A stretch of DNA of 64,000 nucleotides from Acidimicrobiales bacterium (lineage in GTDB: Bacteria; Actinomycetota; Acidimicrobiia; Acidimicrobiales; MedAcidi-G1): the NCBI GenBank assembly GCA_022452145.1, contig JAKURY010000010.1:1-64000 (forward strand), given 5' to 3'. Position numbers and translations under genes: made by a program. Positions 59,610-64,000 of this stretch are shown piece by piece (position 1 is the stretch's first letter; each line of letters begins with the position of its first letter). Under the pieces are notes generated by a model that was not told where the DNA came from, ran no database searches, and worked only from the letters and a program-made list of their open reading frames with translations.

Positions 59610-60482
59610 CTAGCCCCGGCCTACCACCTTGACCGGACGGGTCACCACGAAGGCCAGAGAGGCCATGACCACTCCCATGCCGACGGCCTGCAACCCGCCG
59701 ATCCGTTCACCCACCAGCCACCAGGCGTAGAGGGGCGCCACCGCTGTGAATAACAGGTTGATGAGGCTCATCATGGTCAGCGACGTGTGGCCGTGGGCGT
59801 AGTTGGTGAGCAGATGGCCGGTGCCGGGCAGGACGGCCATGGCAACCACCAGTAGCCAGTCGTCGCCGATCGGGAGCGCCAACCCGCCCTCGATCACCAG
59901 GGCGAACGGCAGGACGGCCACCGCGGCGACCACGGTTAGGGCCAGCTGGTAGTTGGCCGAGTCGACCGTCCGACGGGCGCGCTTGCTCGCCACGTAGTAG
60001 GCGGAGAACAGGAGCATCATGATTAACGCCAGCAGGTCGCCCTGACGGGTGGCCACGCCGCTGGCGTCCGAGGCGTACATGGCCAGCACGACGCCGCCGA
60101 AGGCCACCACCGACCACCCGTAGATGGCACGGTCGGGGCGCTCTCCGAACATGGGCCCGGCCACCGCCAGAAGGACAACCGGCTGCAACGACGCTATGAC
60201 CACGGCGTTGGCCGCGCTCGTCCGCCGCATGGCGAAGATGAAGAACACCAGGTTGATCCCGAACAGGAGGCCACCCACCACCGAGTGACGGACGTCGTCG
60301 AGGCTGAGGCGCTTCCCAGAGGCGATGACGACGATCCCGTAGAGCAGGGCCGCAATGGCAAGGCGCCAGCACACGAAGGCCATCTCGTCCATGGCCACCT
60401 TCTTGACGATGCTCGGACCTAGCGCCATGAAGCCGACGGCGGCGATCGCCGCGGCGCGGCCACGCGCCGCCCGATCCTGCAT
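59610..60482 (-). CDS. EamA/DMT-family membrane transporter
   Basis: A 290-residue protein with about ten segments in two EamA repeats: GFMALGPSIVKKVAMDEMAF, NAVVIASLQPVVLLAVAGPM and MAVLPGTGHLLTNYAHGHTS. The loop PGTGHLLTNYAH matches the EamA protein at 7837-8739, so the two are likely paralogues with related substrates. ATG 60482 is preceded by CAGGGT 6 nt upstream. Substrate unknown. Confidence 0.86.
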   Translation of the reverse strand: MQDRAARGRAAAIAAVGFMALGPSIVKKVAMDEMAFVCWRLAIAALLYGIVVIASGKRLSLDDVRHSVVGGLLFGINLVFFIFAMRRTSAANAVVIASLQPVVLLAVAGPMFGERPDRAIYGWSVVAFGGVVLAMYASDASGVATRQGDLLALIMMLLFSAYYVASKRARRTVDSANYQLALTVVAAVAVLPFALVIEGGLALPIGDDWLLVVAMAVLPGTGHLLTNYAHGHTSLTMMSLINLLFTAVAPLYAWWLVGERIGGLQAVGMGVVMASLAFVVTRPVKVVGRG

Positions 60483-60500
60483 GCGACCACCCTGCCACCC

Positions 60501-60542
60501 CGGTGTCGGAGGCCCGGTGTCGGAGGCCCGGTGTCGGAGGCC
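60501..60542. repeat. 14-bp tandem repeat (3 units)
   Basis: cggtgtcggaggcc occurs three times in a row at 60501-60514, 60515-60528 and 60529-60542. A partial fourth copy, cggtgtcggagg, lies at 60554-60565. It sits in the 84-bp gap between the plsC-like and EamA genes, just 19 bp upstream of the EamA start. Confidence 0.95.
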
Positions 60543-60566
60543 CGGAATCAGCGCGGTGTCGGAGGG

Positions 60567-61250
60567 TCAGCCGCCTCCCACCTGACGACCAGACGCCGCG
60601 TCCTGTGCCGCCTGCAGGGCGTCCGTCAGGTCCTGTGTCCAGGCCCGCAGGGTGCTTCGGGCCGCCTTCGGCTCCGGTGGGTCGATGGCCGGCCCCACGA
60701 CCATCCGAACCCTCGTGGGTCGGGGAAGACGGGCACCGGTCGGCATGGCATCACCGGTTCCGGCGATGCCCACCGGCACCACCCGGGATCCGGTCTTGGC
60801 CGCCAGCCACGCCGTACCGTCGAACAACTCGGCCACCCGATCGCCCTCGTGCCGGGTTCCCTCCGGGAAGACCAGCAGCATGTTGTCGTCGTCCAGCAGT
60901 TCGCGGGCGACCCGCATCGACTCGCGGTCGGCTGAGTCCCGGCGCACCGGGAAGGCCCCCAGGGAGGCCATCAGCCATGCCGTCGGCGATGACTTGAACA
61001 GGCTCTCCTTGGCAAGGGACCGCAGGCGCCGACGGGTCAGCGGCGAGAGCATCAGCGAATCCAGGTTGGAGCGGTGGACGGGAGCCAGGATCACCGGTCC
61101 ATCGGTTGGAATGTGCTCCCGACCGGAGACCCGGGTCCGGAAGTAGGGCCAGAGCAGGAACCGGACGAGCGATCGGACTGTCAGGTAGACGGGCGTCGCG
61201 GTCCAGGCCCCGCTTGTACGCCGGGCACGGTCCTGGCGGTCCGAGGCCAT
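60567..61250 (-). CDS. plsC: 1-acyl-sn-glycerol-3-phosphate acyltransferase family protein
   Basis: A 227-residue acyltransferase. ILAPVHRSNLDSLML carries the H-x4-D catalytic motif near residue 60. LGAFPVRRDSADRESMRVA and LLVFPEGTRHEGDRVAELF supply the phosphate-binding Arg and the FPEGTR box. A single N-terminal hydrophobic stretch (YLTVRSLVRFLLWPYF) would hold it at the membrane. It makes phosphatidic acid. ATG 61250 overlaps the tail of the serS fragment, and no ribosome site is apparent there. Confidence 0.9.
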   Translation of the reverse strand: MASDRQDRARRTSGAWTATPVYLTVRSLVRFLLWPYFRTRVSGREHIPTDGPVILAPVHRSNLDSLMLSPLTRRRLRSLAKESLFKSSPTAWLMASLGAFPVRRDSADRESMRVARELLDDDNMLLVFPEGTRHEGDRVAELFDGTAWLAAKTGSRVVPVGIAGTGDAMPTGARLPRPTRVRMVVGPAIDPPEPKAARSTLRAWTQDLTDALQAAQDAASGRQVGGG

Positions 61251-61389
61251 GGTCGATGATGGCCGCCTCGGCCCGGGCCAGGATGTCGGCATGGACCTCG
61301 GGGGCTTGCTCCTCGGTCGCATAGGCCAGAAGCTCTACCTTGTCGAACTCATGGACCCGCAACAGGCCCCGGGTGTCACGGCCCGCCGA
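61243..61389 (-). pseudogene. serS: Seryl-tRNA synthetase internal fragment
   Basis: On the minus strand, SAGRDTRGLLRVHEFDKVEL, continuing to LAYATEEQAPEVH and ARAEAAIIDHGL, reads as about 49 residues from the catalytic domain of SerRS, the region just after motif 2 begins. Nothing before or after matches SerRS. One edge lies in the last codons of the CBS-domain gene and the other at the PlsC start. SerRS is essential, so an intact copy must exist elsewhere unless this is an assembly error. Confidence 0.75.
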
Positions 61390-61777
61390 GGTCCACACCG
61401 CGGCTGCGGGCGATACGGGCGCTCAGGACGTCGCGCAAGCTGACCATGCCGATCAGCTCGCCGTCGACGACCACCGGCAGGTGCCGGAAGCCGCGGCTCA
61501 ACATGAGGGCGGCCGCATCCTCGGTATCCAGGTCTGGCGATGCGGTCTCGGGCTCGGGGGTCATCCACCGGTCCACCGGAGCTTCCCTCAGGTCGACCTC
61601 CTCGGCGGCGGCCCGTAGGACGTCACGCTCGGTGAGGATCCCCAACAGCATCCGACCCTGGACCACGACCACCGAGCCGAAGCCGCCACGGACCATCACC
61701 TGGGCGGCGTCGCAGACCGAGGCCTCGGACGACAGGGTGACCACGTCGGGCGTCATGACCTCGGCAAGGGAGACCAT
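61376..61777 (-). CDS. CBS-domain pair protein
   Basis: A 133-residue protein made of two CBS motifs: VMTPDVVTLSSEASVCDAAQ to GILTERDVLRA, and WMTPEPETASPDLDTEDAAA to GMVSLRDVLSARI. CBS pairs bind adenosine nucleotides and regulate partner proteins, but no partner domain is attached. ATG 61777 overlaps the stop of the next upstream small gene by one base. Its last codons overlap the serS fragment, so its C-terminus may have been altered by that junction. Confidence 0.88.
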   Translation of the reverse strand: MVSLAEVMTPDVVTLSSEASVCDAAQVMVRGGFGSVVVVQGRMLLGILTERDVLRAAAEEVDLREAPVDRWMTPEPETASPDLDTEDAAALMLSRGFRHLPVVVDGELIGMVSLRDVLSARIARSRGVDLGGP

Positions 61778-62022
61778 CAGCCGCTCCCCCCGACCTCGTC
61801 GACCTCCCGGTCCAGCCGCTCACTGGCCGGAACCTCGAGGTCCCGATTCAGGGTGCGCCAGAGGTTGCCAGCCCACACGCTGGTGTGCGGCCACTCCCGC
61901 CAGAAGGCCTGGAGGACCACCGGATCCAACCGCTCGGCGGCTTCGGCGGGCGTGCAGGAACGGGCCAACTCGTCGAGCGAGTCGATCACGCCGAGTAGTC
62001 GTTCGGACGGATTGTCAGCCAT
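61777..62022 (-). CDS. Small hypothetical protein
   Basis: An 81-residue acidic, helical protein (ERLLGVIDSLDELARSCTPA, VVLQAFWREWPHTSVWAGNL) with no recognised domain. ATG 62022 has a strong AGGAGG site 3-4 nt upstream, and the gene abuts the CBS gene, so the two are co-transcribed. A role linked to the CBS protein is inference. Confidence 0.7.
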   Translation of the reverse strand: MADNPSERLLGVIDSLDELARSCTPAEAAERLDPVVLQAFWREWPHTSVWAGNLWRTLNRDLEVPASERLDREVDEVGGSG

Positions 62023-62089
62023 GGTCCTCCTAGCCAGCCGAACCCCAATCATCCCCCGAATCCGGCGGATCGGCAAACGCACCGGCGTG

Positions 62090-63349
62090 TCAGCCGGCGA
62101 CGTCCGCCTCATGGTCGAGCAGGGCGAAGGCCCCGCGCCGACCGGTGACAGTTGCGTCCAGGCATAGCGCCAGCCCAGCACCCAGGACGACCCATCGCAG
62201 GCCGACGAGGTCGCCGAGGATCCCGAAGGCCAACCCACCGATCGGGATCCCGCTGAGGATCGCCACCAGGAACACCGACATCACCCTTCCTCGGAACTCC
62301 TCGTCGACCCGGAGCTGGAGGGCCGTGCTCAGCGTCGTGCCGTGGAGCATGTGCGCAGCGCCTGTCAGGAGGTAGCCGAACATCCCGACGCCCAGCCAGG
62401 ACGACGAGGCCACGACGAGCAGACCGGCCCCGTAGAGGAGGATGGCGCGGCGCTCCAGCACCGCGCGGGACATGCGCCCACCGCGGCCGCTGATGAAGGC
62501 GCTCGCCAGCAGGGATCCCACCCCGAGGCTCGTGGACAGGACCCCCAGTCCGCCGCCTCCCCTCCCGAACAGGTCATCGGCGACGCCGGCGGCCAGCGAG
62601 AAGGCGAACACCGCACCGAGGCCAGCCACAGTGAATGCCAGGCGGAAGGCAAGGCGCATCTCCGGCCGGGTCCGGACGTAGGCGAGGCCCTCCCGGAACT
62701 GGTCACCCAGGGAGCCGTCGGCGCCGGAAGGCGCCCAGGTCGTACGCACCGTGGCAAGGATGCCCAGGCCCACCACGTAGAGGCCCAGCGCCACGGCGAA
62801 CGCGAGACCCGGCCCGTGGAAGGCGAGGGTCACGGCTGCGATGGCAGGACCCACCGAACGTCCGACGGTGAAGGTGATCGACACCAGCCGTACCGCTGCG
62901 ACCAACGACTCGCGGGGCACCAGGACCGCCGCCATCGACTGGATGGGTGCCCACTGGAACGACGCAGCCGAGCCGCCGACGAAGTTCAGCAGGAGGATGC
63001 GCCATGGGGTCAGCTGGCCCGAGGCGTAGAGGCCGACTACCACGGACATGGTCGCCACCTGGAGGGACAGGCCGACGAGCAGCAGCATGCGGCGATCCAT
63101 CCTGTCTGCCAGGGTGCCCGACAGGGGGGTCCCCACCACGGCCGGGATGAGCGCCACGAAGGACGAGGCCCCGACCCACGTGTTCGAGTCGGTGAGCTGG
63201 TTCACCAGAAAAGGGGTGGCTAAGCCACCCAGGAACTGGGCGATCCCGCACAGGGTCTGGCCGGCGGCGAACCGGGCGAAGGCGGGGTGGCGCAGCGAGC
63301 TGAATGGGCTGGACTGTCCGGGCGCTGCCGATCGGGCCTCGCCGCTCAC
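62090..63349 (-). CDS. Major facilitator superfamily transporter
   Basis: A 419-residue protein with about twelve membrane segments. LSGTLADRMDRRMLLLVGLS is the MFS loop 2-3 motif, and LRVDEEFRGRVMSVFLVAIL is typical of MFS_3 (enterobactin-exporter-like) proteins. It is probably an efflux carrier; the substrate is unknown. GTG 63349 overlaps the stop of the YceI-like gene (GTGA), so it is coupled to it. Confidence 0.9.
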   Translation of the reverse strand: MSGEARSAAPGQSSPFSSLRHPAFARFAAGQTLCGIAQFLGGLATPFLVNQLTDSNTWVGASSFVALIPAVVGTPLSGTLADRMDRRMLLLVGLSLQVATMSVVVGLYASGQLTPWRILLLNFVGGSAASFQWAPIQSMAAVLVPRESLVAAVRLVSITFTVGRSVGPAIAAVTLAFHGPGLAFAVALGLYVVGLGILATVRTTWAPSGADGSLGDQFREGLAYVRTRPEMRLAFRLAFTVAGLGAVFAFSLAAGVADDLFGRGGGGLGVLSTSLGVGSLLASAFISGRGGRMSRAVLERRAILLYGAGLLVVASSSWLGVGMFGYLLTGAAHMLHGTTLSTALQLRVDEEFRGRVMSVFLVAILSGIPIGGLAFGILGDLVGLRWVVLGAGLALCLDATVTGRRGAFALLDHEADVAG

Positions 63350-64000
63350 CGGGTCAGGAACAACTGGAATTCGACCAGGCCGTGGTCCTCTACCGACACC
63401 ACGATCGACGCACTCGGTGCCTCGATGGCGTGGTCGGCGAACACGATCGGGAACGAACCGACCACCGTGACCACGTCGCCGACCAGCGTGGCCGCTACGG
63501 CAACATCGACGGCGCCGGCCACACCGTTGATGGCCACCGTGCCGGCCGCCACCACCTCGATCGACGTTCCGTCCCCGGCCACGTCCCCGAGGGCGACTGG
63601 CCCGACCAGGGTGAACGTGGCCGTGGGATGGTCGTCGGTGTGCAGCGCACGCCGGACCCTGCCGTCGCGGTACACCTTGTCTGACCGCAGGCCGCGCAGG
63701 TCGGCCGTCACCTCTACAGCCAGCAGGGCATCATCGGAGAGCTCCACGGACCCGGCCACAAGCGGTGTGCGGCCGACCGCCGTGTTGGCACCGATGCCGT
63801 TGCCCAGCACCTCCTCGACCCGGTAGCCGACCCACGCCGAGGTGAAGTCGTTGAACGAGCCGATGGTCGTGTCGACAGTCCAGGTTCCCGCCGGGCCCGC
63901 CACGGACACGGCCGTCGTGGAGGCCGGAGCGGTCGTCGGCGGCGCCGTGCTGGTAGCAGACGCTGTCGTGCCGTAGCCCGACACGGTCGTCGTCGGAGTG
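63346..64000 (-). CDS. YceI-family protein, 5' end outside window
   Basis: At least 212 residues; the frame is still open at base 64000, so the start lies beyond. The first visible part is a Thr/Ser/Ala/Pro-rich linker, as after a signal peptide or membrane anchor. AGTWTVDTTIGSFNDFTSAW then begins the YceI lipocalin-like fold, with HPTATFTLVGPVALGD and VVGSFPIVFADHAIEAP later. YceI proteins bind polyisoprenoids or other hydrophobic molecules outside the membrane. It precedes an MFS carrier and may share a cargo with it. Confidence 0.85.
   Translation of the reverse strand, partial: TPTTTVSGYGTTASATSTAPPTTAPASTTAVSVAGPAGTWTVDTTIGSFNDFTSAWVGYRVEEVLGNGIGANTAVGRTPLVAGSVELSDDALLAVEVTADLRGLRSDKVYRDGRVRRALHTDDHPTATFTLVGPVALGDVAGDGTSIEVVAAGTVAINGVAGAVDVAVAATLVGDVVTVVGSFPIVFADHAIEAPSASIVVSVEDHGLVEFQLFLTR

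Overview
This window is GC-rich, densely coded chromosomal DNA from an actinobacterium, most likely of the class Acidimicrobiia or a close relative. I infer this from several signs. Rho carries an Arg/Gly/Gln/Asn-rich repetitive N-terminal region. The typically actinobacterial families DUF3107, DUF3090, SCO1664, MSMEG_4193 and DUF222 are present. There is a PdtaS-type histidine kinase, several F420-linked enzyme families, GTG/TTG starts are common, and many genes look leaderless. I see no phage, insertion sequence, CRISPR array, plasmid function or biosynthetic cluster. This is core genome with small scars.

Layout. 1-7690 (minus): argS-lysA-hom-thrC-apgM-like-rho, the conserved actinobacterial Asp-family amino-acid block, but with an ApgM/alkaline-phosphatase-fold protein where thrB normally sits. 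7837-8739 (minus): an EamA transporter. 8860-12445 (plus): a phosphonate/phosphate-type ABC importer (PhnD, PhnC and two PhnE), then a ROK sugar kinase. 13477-16113: dienelactone hydrolase, a PPOX-fold (probably F420-dependent) protein, tRNA-Arg(CCG) and an FrhB-like iron-sulfur flavoprotein. 16193-20313: a lipoprotein, family-5 uracil-DNA glycosylase, the MSMEG_4193/DUF3090/SCO1664 trio and an unknown gene. 20355-28943: etfBA, a lipid kinase, a glycerophosphodiesterase, a PdtaS-like kinase, DUF3107, Mrp (Fe-S carrier), a SufR-like regulator and a SixA-like phosphatase.

28966-35605 (minus): a complete cytochrome c maturation System I operon, ccmABCDEFGH, with nearly every junction overlapping. 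35617-49775: a septum-formation-like lipoprotein, a GH63-like hydrolase head-to-head with a glycosyltransferase, TetR, NUDIX, Fur, MaoC, acetoacetyl-CoA synthetase, an LLM oxidoreductase, class I fumarase, an FAH-family enzyme, long HPF, CoaE and CysQ. 49913-55658 (plus): FabH, an ABC-F ATPase, SurE, an FAD amine-oxidase-like protein and a GGCT-like protein. 55765-64000: a DUF222 remnant, SDR, FmdB, flavodoxin, RarD, a glutamine amidotransferase, EamA, PlsC, a CBS protein, MFS and a YceI-like protein cut by the window end.

The least expected signal is a set of collapsed genes. Three loci keep the beginning and end of a recognisable protein but lack the middle: a beta-lactamase-like serine hydrolase at 22234, a cysteine desulfurase at 28306 and probably a DUF222/HNH protein at 55765. 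A fourth locus keeps only about 50 internal residues of seryl-tRNA synthetase, wedged between two intact genes at 61243. They sit among intact genes, so they are either real internal deletions or places where an assembly collapsed. This is the main thing to check.

Two further themes recur. Many genes have a TAnnnT hexamer 6-9 nt before the start codon, which implies widespread leaderless transcription. Twice, the 3' end of a gene has been tandemly duplicated just past its stop codon.
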